Origin: Pseudomonadota bacterium
GTDB taxonomy: Bacteria > Desulfobacterota > Syntrophobacteria > Syntrophobacterales > Syntrophobacteraceae
Assembly: GCA_023416335.1 (NCBI GenBank)
Contig: JAEZHY010000192.1
Location: 1-19,664 of the forward strand
Length of the DNA stretch: 19,664 nt
Direction of reading: 5' to 3'
Below the pieces are notes generated by a model. That model made no database searches. It was not told the DNA's origin and was given only the letters and a program-made list of their open reading frames with translations. Shown in pieces: positions 7,038 through 14,014 of the stretch. Position 1 is the stretch's first letter. Every line of letters starts with the position of its first letter. A program made the position numbers and the translations under genes.

Positions 7038-7062
7038 ATAAGCAGAACGCTAATTTTGTCAA
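7035..7062 (-). promoter_or_regulatory. Consensus sigma70-type promoter of tetR-mqn operon
   Basis: Reading the minus strand, TTGACA (7057-7062) is followed by a 16-bp spacer and TATAAT (7035-7040). Both boxes match consensus in all six bases, so an unrepressed promoter would be strong. Such a match upstream of a biosynthetic operon makes a repressor expected. Confidence 0.8.
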
Positions 7063-7127
7063 ACGTGAAAGCGGGTCGGAGAAAGCCGGAAAGATTGGAA
7101 AGATGCGGACTGCAAAGCGCGGAAGGT

Positions 7128-7376
7128 TCAGTCGTTGCGCTCGAAGAAGGTGTATTCCTTAAGGCACTCGGGGCACTTCAAAATCAACTTGTCTTTAGCT
7201 TCTCCTTTGAAGCTGATCCTGGTTCCACACGAGTCGCAACGCCTGCAGAGCAGAACTCCACGGAATCGCGGAAGAGTGTTCGCGTGCCTGCTCATGCACT
7301 GGCCGGGGTGAGCCTCCTCCGCCTGTTGATCGGATGTGAGAGCCCCCCTCGGACGACTTTGGTTCTGCTTGTCCAT
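7128..7376 (-). CDS. Small zinc-ribbon protein
   Basis: The 82-residue product ends in a likely zinc ribbon: C47-x2-C50-G and C68-P-E-C71 about 18 residues apart, with a hydrophobic ILKCPEC-KEYTF segment. An extra Cys44 lies before the first pair. The N-terminal 40 residues are low in structure and recognisable motifs. The start is uncertain. The ATG at 7376 has only a weak GGGATTGAG upstream; in-frame alternatives are ATG at 7427 and TTG at 7475 (115 residues), neither with a clear ribosome site. It lies upstream of the tetR promoter, so it is not part of that operon. Function unknown; DNA/RNA binding or protein interaction is typical for such ribbons. Confidence 0.55.
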   Translation of the reverse strand: MDKQNQSRPRGALTSDQQAEEAHPGQCMSRHANTLPRFRGVLLCRRCDSCGTRISFKGEAKDKLILKCPECLKEYTFFERND

Positions 7377-7485
7377 AGATCTCAATCCCGTTACAGCAAT
7401 TAGAACAGTTGGTTTCTTATTGCTCATAATTGCCGAAAAGTAAAGGAGCGGAAACGATCCGAACAAATTATTCAAGGTTTTCGAA

Positions 7486-7514
7486 CGGATGCATCCGGTT
7501 GTTTTCTCTATAAT
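7486..7514 (+). promoter_or_regulatory. Palindrome CGGATGCATCCG next to a TATAAT box
   Basis: A perfect 12-bp palindrome (7486-7497) sits where the -35 element of TATAAT at 7509-7514 would lie. No good -35 is present. Either an activator replaces the -35 or the match is chance. It could serve the PAS gene starting at 7690. The rest of the 7377-7689 gap holds a small hairpin (GACAAA at 7565-7570 with TTTGTC at 7575-7580) and otherwise nothing I recognise. Confidence 0.35.
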
Positions 7515-7689
7515 TTTGTAAGTATATCATCCTTGGTATGGATTTCCATGATTCATAAGGCTTGGACAAAAAGGTTTGTCACCCCTGCAGGTCCCCGGAT
7601 GGTGGATTTTTCGATACCTTGAATTAAGTTCTTCTACAGTGGAAATTTTCGGAACATTTCGAGCCGGGTCGCTGAAGGGAGGGGAATCG

Positions 7690-8124
7690 ATGTTTGGAGA
7701 CTACAAATGGATTTGCAGAAGAATTGTTGAAGACGCGCAGGACGCAATTGTCTATGCCGACAGGGAGGGGATAATTCGACTTTGGAATTCCGGGGCGAGG
7801 AACATATTCGGATATTCGGGGGAAGAGGCTGTCGGGCGAAACCTTGACCTGATCATCCCCGAGAGGTTGCGGCAACGTCACCGGGAGGGCTATGAAAGAG
7901 TTATGCGTACTGGAGAGACCATATATGGAAAACGGCTGCTTGCCGTGCCGGCACAGCACAGGGACGGTACACGCATCTCAATAGAATTCAGCTTGGTACT
8001 CCTGAAGTCGCCGGAGGGAGAGGTGATAGGTTCGGCTGCCCTGATACGTGACGTCACTGCGAAATGGCAGAAGGAAAAAGAGGCGAGCAGGGCGGACAAA
8101 CGAGAGCAGGCGACTGCGGGTTGA
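7690..8124 (+). CDS. Single-domain PAS sensor protein
   Basis: The 144-residue protein is almost entirely one PAS domain (about 12-125), with WNSGARNIFGYSGEEAVGRN near the N-terminus and RDGTRISIEFSL and IGSAALIRDVT at the end. It has no kinase, GGDEF or other output domain and no membrane segment. The ATG at 7690 follows GGGAGGGG at a good distance; a longer frame exists from 7576 but has no support. His64 in the RQRHREGYER stretch falls where FixL carries its proximal heme histidine, so heme binding is possible, but many flavin or non-cofactor PAS domains share the motif. It probably passes a signal by protein-protein contact. The neighbours are a zinc-ribbon protein and an exported hydrolase, which do not reveal its partner. 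Confidence 0.85.
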   Translation: MFGDYKWICRRIVEDAQDAIVYADREGIIRLWNSGARNIFGYSGEEAVGRNLDLIIPERLRQRHREGYERVMRTGETIYGKRLLAVPAQHRDGTRISIEFSLVLLKSPEGEVIGSAALIRDVTAKWQKEKEASRADKREQATAG

Positions 8125-8161
8125 CGATAGCCGCAAACTCGGGACAAAGAGGTTCACTCGA

Positions 8162-9610
8162 TCAGTCGTGCTTGACCGCTTTCTTTTCGGTCTGCACACA
8201 GGCAGTGTGAACGAATTTGAAGAACCATGCGTCATTTGCGGCGATGGTGACTTGCTGCCCCGGTCTGAAGACCGGACCGCCCAGATTGCCGTTAATAAGT
8301 TGGATTGTCCTGTCGGCGACGAACGGAATGGCTTCGTACCGATAATTTAGAAGGACCATGCCGTTTTCGAAATCTCGTCGGAATAGATCTTCTGACGTAA
8401 ACGCATAATCCATTACAGGGTTTCCGAAATCGAACTGCAATTCACTGGGGTTCAGCTCAGCGGCCAATTCACCGGTGGCTGAGTACCCTGATCCCGCTTT
8501 ATAGAAGGTGTTTCCCGGCTGATAACCCAGCATGAAATAGCCGAGCGTCCTCCGAAGAGCCTGTTGCAGGCTGGAGCCGGACAGGCCGGGAGGCAGATTC
8601 ACTTTCTTGAGAAAGATCCTGGCTGGAAAGCTGTACATCATGTTCACATATGAGATCATTCCAGCGGGTGATATTTCGTCGCCAAAATAGCCGAACTGCT
8701 CGTTCAGGGCGCCGTCCGAGTTGTCCAGATAATCCAGAGAGTGCCTGTAAATCCACGGAAGTCCAGCGACGCCGTTATATATGACCAACTTGTCTTTAAA
8801 CACGTTTTTGGCATCTGTCAGAAGTTCCGCCACGCCGTCATCAAGGTTTTTCAGTTTTTCGTCGCCAATTGCGTTGCCGACTGATATCGCAAAATTGCAG
8901 CCGGTTCTTCTGGTCTGCCGGCATTCCTTGAGATTGAAAGCATAGCAGTTGTCGAAGGCAATTCCGTCCAAAATGGGATTGCCCTCAGTATCCTGTGCCA
9001 TTACGTATCCGGCGAGGCGCTGCAGAAGAGCGGATCGCAGATCCGGATTGGAGAGGTCCATCCACCAGCCGAAGTCTTTGAAGCGAACCCGGTTGCCGTC
9101 AACATTGTGCAGGTACCATTCCTCATGTAAATCCATTTCCTGTATGAAATCCGAGCCATCGAAAACGTGGCGCGCGTCGACACAGACAAGGACCTTCAGG
9201 GCGGGATTCAGCTCTTTGAGCTTCTGTGCGTCTTTGATCTGGAACGCCAGGTTCGCGTATGCATGGAATTTTTCGATGACAACGATGTCGAAGTTTTCCG
9301 CAATCTGAATAATCTGGTTTTGGGAAAACTGGTGGTTCAGGTAGAAATCTGTGTCGGAGCGCGGTTCGTCGGAATTGGCGGTATCGATGCCGTTGACCCC
9401 GAGCCACACGAATTGCATGTTCGAAGACTTCGCATTGGCAAAGCCGGTATTGAGCAAAATGAGAATGAGAATCGCGAACACGGAGAGGAAGTCCCTGTTC
9501 CGTCTGCTTTCTTCCTTTCGAGGCAGCCGGGGAGACTTCCGCTCCGCAGCTTGCGACGAGCACTTTTCAGCGCGCAAGGTACTATGACCGATATGAACTC
9601 TTCTATTCAT
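8162..9610 (-). CDS. Exported glycoside-hydrolase-like TIM-barrel protein
   Basis: The 482-residue protein has a long basic N-terminal region (1-40) and then a hydrophobic helix (about 41-60, ending FANA), so it is exported or membrane-anchored. The body (about 66-385) resembles putative glycoside hydrolases of the GHL15/DUF type: WLGVNG at the start, VIEKFHAY on a barrel strand, ILDGIAFDNCY (Asp215, Asp220) and ALNEQFGY (Glu304). Asp220 and Glu304 are my guesses at the acidic pair. A beta-sandwich-like tail follows (about 390-470) with DRTIQLING. The ATG is preceded by AGGAC. It is convergent with the PAS gene. I could not name a substrate; a polysaccharide of the cell surface is plausible. 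It may alternatively be a non-catalytic carbohydrate-binding relative. Confidence 0.75.
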   Translation of the reverse strand: MNRRVHIGHSTLRAEKCSSQAAERKSPRLPRKEESRRNRDFLSVFAILILILLNTGFANAKSSNMQFVWLGVNGIDTANSDEPRSDTDFYLNHQFSQNQIIQIAENFDIVVIEKFHAYANLAFQIKDAQKLKELNPALKVLVCVDARHVFDGSDFIQEMDLHEEWYLHNVDGNRVRFKDFGWWMDLSNPDLRSALLQRLAGYVMAQDTEGNPILDGIAFDNCYAFNLKECRQTRRTGCNFAISVGNAIGDEKLKNLDDGVAELLTDAKNVFKDKLVIYNGVAGLPWIYRHSLDYLDNSDGALNEQFGYFGDEISPAGMISYVNMMYSFPARIFLKKVNLPPGLSGSSLQQALRRTLGYFMLGYQPGNTFYKAGSGYSATGELAAELNPSELQFDFGNPVMDYAFTSEDLFRRDFENGMVLLNYRYEAIPFVADRTIQLINGNLGGPVFRPGQQVTIAANDAWFFKFVHTACVQTEKKAVKHD

Positions 9611-9631
9611 CTTTGCGTCCTGTCGATTTGA

Positions 9632-9655
9632 CCAATTACGGAGAACTCCGATTGG
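9632..9655. promoter_or_regulatory. Near-perfect inverted repeat 5' of the hydrolase gene
   Basis: CCAAT (9632-9636) and CGGAG (9639-9643) are mirrored by CTCCG (9646-9650) and ATTGG (9651-9655), with two unpaired bases on one side. It ends 21 bp upstream of the 9610 start. It can be an operator or a leader hairpin near the ribosome site; no T run makes it a terminator. Confidence 0.45.
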
Positions 9656-9890
9656 AGATATAGGTTATCTTTTGGCGTGGGCGGCGGCGGGGCGGCTTGG
9701 AATCCGGCCTGCAAACATCGCGGCTTCTGAGCTGTCTTTTCTGCCGAATAAAATAGTGCCGCTTGCCTGTACTGCAATGGCCAAATGTCTTCGTACCATC
9801 GGAATGATTAATTTAAGGTTGTGATAATGAGTAGCAAACAATAAATATTCTAAAAGAAATATGCTGATTTTTCCTGAAAGGAGATCCGGT

Positions 9891-11042
9891 ATGGATTTTG
9901 TCGTCAAAGATGAAATCAGGGAACTGATGCGCGAACGGGACGGCCATTGTGTCTCCATCTTCCTCCCGACCCACCGGGCGGGCAGAGAAATCGAACAGGA
10001 CCCGATCAGGCTGGACAACCTCTTGCGAAAGGCCGAGAAGGAACTCGTCAGCCGGGGCATGCGCTCCCCGCACGCAAGAGAAATGCTTGGTCCTGCATAC
10101 GAACTCATGTCCAACGGTTTTTTTGTGCGCCACCTGGCGGATGGGTTAAGCATTTTCGCGTCAGAGGGGCAGTTCAAATACTTCCGTGTGCCGATCCATT
10201 TCGAAGAAAGGCTGGCAATCGGTCGGCGATTCTATCTGAAACCCCTCCTGCCCATGTTGAACACGGGCAGAAGGTTCCTTGTTCTGGCGGCAAGCCGAAA
10301 AGCAGTCCGGCTCCTTGAATGTACCGAATTCGGTGTAAATGAAATTGAACTCAAAGGCGTTCCTCAGGGCATGCGCGAAGCTTTGGGGTATGACGATACA
10401 GAATCCAGACTCCTTTTTCGTACGGTGCCCCAAGGGCCCAACAGCCGAAGCGTAGCGGCATTTCACGGTCACGGCGGAGGGACCGAGGCCGATAAGGAAT
10501 ACCTCTCGAATTATTTTCAGCGTCTGAAAGATACCCTGCATCCTTACCTGAAAGACGAAAAGGCTCCGCTTGTCTTTGCAGGTGTTGAATACCTTTTCCC
10601 GTTCATCAAAGAAGTGAATTTGTACCCGAACGTCATGGAGGATAACGTAGAAGGCAATCCGGACGGGCTCGATCCTCAGGAATTGCAGACCCGGGCATTG
10701 GAGATCGTCGGTTCCTGGTTTCAAAAAGAGGAGGAAAAAGCAGTTCAGCGCTGCCTGGACCTCACCAACGGCCCTCTTTCTTCATGCAGGCTCGAGGAAA
10801 TCCTCCCGGCGGCTTTCGAGGGGAAAGTGGATACAATCTTTCTGGACACGGGGGTTCAGAGGTGGGGCAGGTACGACCGCGATTCGGGCCTAGTCATGTT
10901 CAAATCGAGTCAGGAAAACGGAGATGTGGACCTGCTCGATCTGGCAACCACTCAGACCTACCTTCATCGCGGAAACGTGTTCACACTGGATGCGGGCAGG
11001 ATGCCGTGCCCGACCGAATCCGCTGCGATTTTCCGGTATTGA
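9891..11042 (+). CDS. baeRF family 3 protein (release-factor-like)
   Basis: The 383-residue product matches bacterial archaeo-eukaryotic-release-factor-like family 3. Recognisable parts are VSIFLPTHRAG at 21-31, the FHGHGGG loop at 191-197, and the APLVFAGVEYL stretch at 225-235. A C-terminal third-domain part has FLDTG and LHRGNVFTLDA. There is no GGQ motif, so peptidyl hydrolysis like eRF1 is not expected by simple analogy. Members of these families have been proposed to act in ribosome rescue or stress, but the function is not settled. The start ATG at 9891 follows AAGGAGAT, an excellent ribosome site, so the in-frame ATG at 9861 is rejected. The gene stands alone, 280 bp from the hydrolase start, with no obvious operon partner. 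Confidence 0.85.
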   Translation: MDFVVKDEIRELMRERDGHCVSIFLPTHRAGREIEQDPIRLDNLLRKAEKELVSRGMRSPHAREMLGPAYELMSNGFFVRHLADGLSIFASEGQFKYFRVPIHFEERLAIGRRFYLKPLLPMLNTGRRFLVLAASRKAVRLLECTEFGVNEIELKGVPQGMREALGYDDTESRLLFRTVPQGPNSRSVAAFHGHGGGTEADKEYLSNYFQRLKDTLHPYLKDEKAPLVFAGVEYLFPFIKEVNLYPNVMEDNVEGNPDGLDPQELQTRALEIVGSWFQKEEEKAVQRCLDLTNGPLSSCRLEEILPAAFEGKVDTIFLDTGVQRWGRYDRDSGLVMFKSSQENGDVDLLDLATTQTYLHRGNVFTLDAGRMPCPTESAAIFRY

Positions 11043-11130
11043 GCAAAGGAGGCATTCAAAGCCAAAGTCGTGTGGGATGAAGTTGAGCGGGCGCAAACCA
11101 TCGTTTGTGGAAGCGGAGCTTCAATGCCGG

Positions 11131-11385
11131 GGTTCCCAAGGCGGAGGGGCTGTTGCCCAAATCCCTGCGGTAGCTTCAGATAGCGTACCGGGTACGATTT
11201 CGTCATTCCGGTGGAAACCGGAATCCAGGCTTTGGGGCGGATTAATAGCGAATTCAAGTCCTCAAAAACCCTGGATCCCGGCTTAAAAGCACTGCCGGGA
11301 TGACGGGTTGGGGGGCTTGGTCGCAAAATGCCCGCTAAAGAAGCTTCATCTCCATTTGGGCAACAGCCCCCGGACCCTGGGAACC
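11131..11385. repeat. 255-bp element with 32-bp imperfect terminal inverted repeats
   Basis: The left arm (11131-11162) and right arm (11354-11385) match inversely in about 27 of 32 positions, including the 17-base block ATTTGGGCAACAGCCCC. Similarity may extend weakly to 11121 and 11396. No clear target-site duplication is visible. The enclosed region carries a further palindromic pair (11201-11305) and CGTACC-G-GGTACG at 11184-11196. The span 11043-11734 has no credible gene; it consists of this, the element at 11428-11564, and unremarkable DNA. Confidence 0.7.
11201..11305. repeat. Inner inverted repeat CGTCATYCCGG ... CCGGGATGACG
   Basis: CGTCATTCCGG with ACCGGAATCCAGG (11201-11229) is mirrored by CCTGGATCCCGG and GCCGGGATGACG (11270-11305). 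Each side is itself a hairpin. I recall strings of this kind as common dispersed repeats in deltaproteobacteria, unverified here. It sits inside the larger inverted repeat. Confidence 0.6.
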
Positions 11386-11427
11386 AGCGGGATTCAAACT
11401 TAACATAGAGGAAGTGCGGCAGCCGTG

Positions 11428-11564
11428 TAGGGTGGGCACCCCCGCTTTTGGGGGTGCCCACCGCCCAGCCACTCCGATGGGTGCTCATTTCAAGACCGGT
11501 GCGCGATGCGGAACACCATCCCGAAAGACGGGCGGTGGGCACGATGATGCCGTGCCCACCCTAC
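11428..11564. repeat. Twin-hairpin element, ends GTAGGGTGGGCAC / GTGCCCACCCTAC
   Basis: The ends are perfect 13-bp inverted copies (11428-11440 and 11552-11564). Inside the left end GGTGGGCACCCCC (11432-11444) pairs with 11451-11463 around loop GCTTTT. On the right GGTGGGCACG (11534-11543) pairs with 11551-11560 around a 7-base loop. The GGGTGGGC core relates it to the repeats at 1-35 and 4890-4922. Confidence 0.7.
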
Positions 11565-11698
11565 GCGGCTCCCGGAGCGGCGCTCTGCTGACCCCGGGCT
11601 GAAATTACTTAGCGCTTCCGGCGCAAGAAACAACTCGGTTCGCTTAAGCCGACGCACATGAGGCGGACCCCAGGGAACCGGCGGCAGATTTGGATATA

Positions 11699-11727
11699 GC
11701 AGCCGGATATGTGTATAGTCCGGCTGC
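11699..11727 (-). terminator. Hairpin just downstream of surE, weak terminator candidate
   Basis: GCAGCCGGA (11699-11707) pairs perfectly with TCCGGCTGC (11719-11727) around an 11-base loop. It begins 7 bp beyond the surE stop on the minus strand. The bases after it (CTATATCC) are only mildly U-rich, so termination may need Rho or be partial. Confidence 0.4.
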
Positions 11728-11734
11728 GATATAT

Positions 11735-12490
11735 TCAATGGATAGGCCATTTCCTGAGGCGATCCAGCATCGGGTAGTTCGTCAGGTCGTGGTGGATGGG
11801 CGTGATCGAAATGTACCCGGCTGCAAGCGCTGTCGAATCCGCGTCCGGGTTGGTGTCGGGTTCGAGGGCCGAATTGCAAAGCCAGTAGTAGACGTGGTTC
11901 CTGGGGTCCACTCGCCGGTCATATTTTTCGAGGGATTTCATGGTGCCCTGGTGCGTTATGCGGACCCCGCGAATTTTGTCGGCGGGCAGATTGGGGACGT
12001 TCACGTTGAGGCAGACCCCCGGCGGCAGACCCTCTTTGCCGACAAGGGCGACCAGTTTGGGGATGAACTCCGTAGCCGCGCTGAAGTCGGTCGGCCTGAA
12101 GGAGTCCATCGATACGGCTATTCCGGGGACCCGGAGAACGGCCGCTTCGGTTGCCGCGGAAACCGTCCCCGAGTAAATGACGTTTACCCCGACGTTGGCA
12201 CCGAGATTGATTCCGGAAACAACTATCTCGGGCGCCGGGTTCATGAGTTCGTTCACCGCTATTTTTACACAGTCGGCGGGCGTCCCCTTCAGAGCGTATC
12301 CGAAGAAATCCCCGTTTCGGTTGACCGGGTTCAGACGAACAGGATCGAGCCAGGTGATCGCATGTCCGACGGCGCTTTGTTCCGTCTCGGGAGCAACCAC
12401 CGTGACGGAGTGCTCTTTGTGCAGAGCCAGATAGAGAGTCTCTATTCCTTTGGCAAAAATGCCGTCATCATTAGTCAGAAGAATCCTCAT
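11735..12490 (-). CDS. surE: 5'-nucleotidase SurE
   Basis: SurE is a metal-dependent phosphatase that removes phosphate from 5'- and 3'-nucleotides and may act on polyphosphate; it is linked to stationary-phase survival in other bacteria. The 251-residue product has the usual length. Metal ligands are visible: Asp8-Asp9 in LLTNDDG, Ser39 in EQSAVGHAIT, and Asn95 in SGINLGANVG. YSGTVSAATEA at 106-116 is also family-typical. The ATG lies inside the end of korC (20-bp overlap), so it is cotranslated with the oxidoreductase genes. The kor-surE link is unusual in my knowledge and may simply reflect operon packing. A hairpin follows its stop codon. Confidence 0.96.
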   Translation of the reverse strand: MRILLTNDDGIFAKGIETLYLALHKEHSVTVVAPETEQSAVGHAITWLDPVRLNPVNRNGDFFGYALKGTPADCVKIAVNELMNPAPEIVVSGINLGANVGVNVIYSGTVSAATEAAVLRVPGIAVSMDSFRPTDFSAATEFIPKLVALVGKEGLPPGVCLNVNVPNLPADKIRGVRITHQGTMKSLEKYDRRVDPRNHVYYWLCNSALEPDTNPDADSTALAAGYISITPIHHDLTNYPMLDRLRKWPIH

Positions 12491-13079
12491 AGTACTCTTG
12501 TTCCGCCTTTACTTTCATGGCTTCCTTGGCTGCTTCGATGCCGAGTTCAAGGGCCTTCTTGTTGAACTCCTCGGTGCCCTTCGGGATCCTGTTCCTGACG
12601 GCAGCTTCGAGGCTGCTCAGGGAGACTATTCCGGACAGGGTGGCAAGTGCGCCAAGGGCGACGATGTTGGCCCCGATTTCCTTGCCGAGCTTTTCCCGGG
12701 AGATCTGAGTGAAAGGTATCGCTATGGCCCTGGTCGTGGGCAGCTGTTTTACAAATGTCGAGTCGATTATAAGCATGCCTTTAGGCTTGAGGTCGAAAAA
12801 ATAGGCATCGCAGGACTTCTGGTTCATTGCGAGCAGCAGGTCCGGTTTGATGGCCTTGGGGTAATCGATTTCGCGATCGCTTATGACCACCTCGGCTTTG
12901 CTCGCGCCGCCCCGGGCTTCGGGCCCGTAACTCTGGGTCTGGCAGACATATTTTTCGTCGTATATACCCGCCGCCTCGGCCAGAATAATACCGGCAAAAA
13001 TGAGGCCCTGCCCTCCAGAACCGCTCAGCCGCACTTCGTATCTTTCCATCCGGGCTTCTCCCGCTGAATAGGACTCCAT
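12471..13079 (-). CDS. korC: 2-oxoacid:ferredoxin oxidoreductase, gamma subunit KorC
   Basis: This 202-residue subunit contributes the gamma domain of ferredoxin-dependent 2-oxoacid oxidoreductases, which binds coenzyme A. Signature stretches are LSGSGGQGLIFAG (18-30), QSYGPEARGG (49-58) and GANIVALGAL near 136. Two starts are plausible. The ATG at 13079, immediately after the korB stop, has GGGAGATAAG; the ATG at 13049 has GGGAGAAG at good spacing and gives MERYEV, closer to typical family N-termini. I list the longer form. It lies directly behind korB and overlaps surE by 20 bp. Confidence 0.93.
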   Translation of the reverse strand: MESYSAGEARMERYEVRLSGSGGQGLIFAGIILAEAAGIYDEKYVCQTQSYGPEARGGASKAEVVISDREIDYPKAIKPDLLLAMNQKSCDAYFFDLKPKGMLIIDSTFVKQLPTTRAIAIPFTQISREKLGKEIGANIVALGALATLSGIVSLSSLEAAVRNRIPKGTEEFNKKALELGIEAAKEAMKVKAEQEYYEDSSD

Positions 13080-13080
13080 C

Positions 13081-13923
13081 TTATCTCCCGCCGGCTACCA
13101 TCGTCCGGGCCGCTTCGCGCACTTTGTTATATTCTTGAGTGTAAACAGGCAGATCCCGATCGACGAGGACCCCGATTGTGAATTTCCCCTTGAGTTCCTC
13201 TTCGGTCATGGTCTTCGCCTTATCGACCCGTACGGCCGATTCTTTCTGCCAGCGCAGCATTTGGACTGCATCCCCGAGGCGGTTTCTTCTCCCGTACTGG
13301 GTATGGCAGTTGCTGACAGCCTCCACGACGGCGAATCCCCGCTTAAGGATAGCCTTCTCGATCAGGTCGTCGAGCAGCGACGCATGGTAAACCGTTCCCC
13401 TCGAAACCATGCCGGCCCCTGCCATAACCGCAAGTTCGGCTATGGAAAAGGCATGTTCGATATTCCCGTAGAGCGAAGTCGTGGCGAGCGCTCCATAGGG
13501 TGTTGTCGGCGAGTACTGTCCGCCCGTCATGCCGTAAATATTATTGTTCACCACGATAGCCGTGAGATTGATATTCCGCCGGGCTGCATGGATGAAGTGA
13601 TTGCCGCCGATCGCGGTGGCATCGCCGTCTCCCATGATCACGATGACGTTCAGTTTGGGGTTTCCCAGCTTGACGCCGGTCGCAAAAGTCAGAGCACGGC
13701 CATGGGTCGTGTGTAGAGTATTGAAATCGACATATGCCGTAATTCTCCCGGAACATCCGATGCCGGAAACGATGACGATTTCATCTTTCTGCAGTCCGGT
13801 TCTGTCTATGGCCCGAATGAGCGAGCCAAGCAGAATGCCGTTTCCGCATCCGGGGCACCAGACATGAGGGAATTTCTTATCGTGTCTAAGGTATTTATGA
13901 ACCAGCGTTGTAACTTCGGCCAT
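13081..13923 (-). CDS. korB: 2-oxoacid:ferredoxin oxidoreductase, beta subunit KorB
   Basis: KorB carries thiamine diphosphate and the proximal [4Fe-4S] cluster. The 280-residue protein has the ThDP motif GDG at 98-100 with the Asn pair near 126-127, and four cysteines for the cluster: Cys23 and Cys26 in WCPGCGNG, Cys57 in GIGCSGR, and Cys206 in NCHTQYG. HTTHGRALTFATG (71-83) is typical of the 2-oxoglutarate/2-oxoisovalerate branch. The enzyme decarboxylates a 2-oxoacid to an acyl-CoA and reduces ferredoxin; run backwards it fixes CO2 in the reductive TCA cycle. 2-Oxoglutarate is the likely substrate but is not proven by motif. A 92-bp gap with a heptamer repeat separates it from korA. Confidence 0.95.
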   Translation of the reverse strand: MAEVTTLVHKYLRHDKKFPHVWCPGCGNGILLGSLIRAIDRTGLQKDEIVIVSGIGCSGRITAYVDFNTLHTTHGRALTFATGVKLGNPKLNVIVIMGDGDATAIGGNHFIHAARRNINLTAIVVNNNIYGMTGGQYSPTTPYGALATTSLYGNIEHAFSIAELAVMAGAGMVSRGTVYHASLLDDLIEKAILKRGFAVVEAVSNCHTQYGRRNRLGDAVQMLRWQKESAVRVDKAKTMTEEELKGKFTIGVLVDRDLPVYTQEYNKVREAARTMVAGGR

Positions 13924-13948
13924 GTTTCCCTCGCTTTAAAACGGGGGT

Positions 13949-13972
13949 CGGAGGACGGAGGACGGAGGACGG
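13949..13972. repeat. Heptamer repeat CGGAGGA x3 between korA and korB
   Basis: CGGAGGA occurs three times in a row from 13949 (13949-13955, 13956-13962, 13963-13969) with a partial fourth. It lies 26 bp upstream of the korB start codon on the minus strand, inside the operon. It is the second 7-bp family in this window. Confidence 0.7.
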
Positions 13973-14014
13973 TAAAAAGACCGCATCCGTTCCGCGGACC
14001 GACGCTCCCGGGCA

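Noticed and set aside
9665..10177. 170-codon minus-strand frame over the baeRF gene start
   Set aside because: It is antisense to the baeRF gene, which has a near-perfect ribosome site.
10924..11286. Open frame running from the baeRF end into the inverted repeat
   Set aside because: The translated text is typical of repeat DNA and has no supporting signal.
11690..12565. 291-codon plus-strand frame over surE
   Set aside because: It is a shadow of surE, with no family features.
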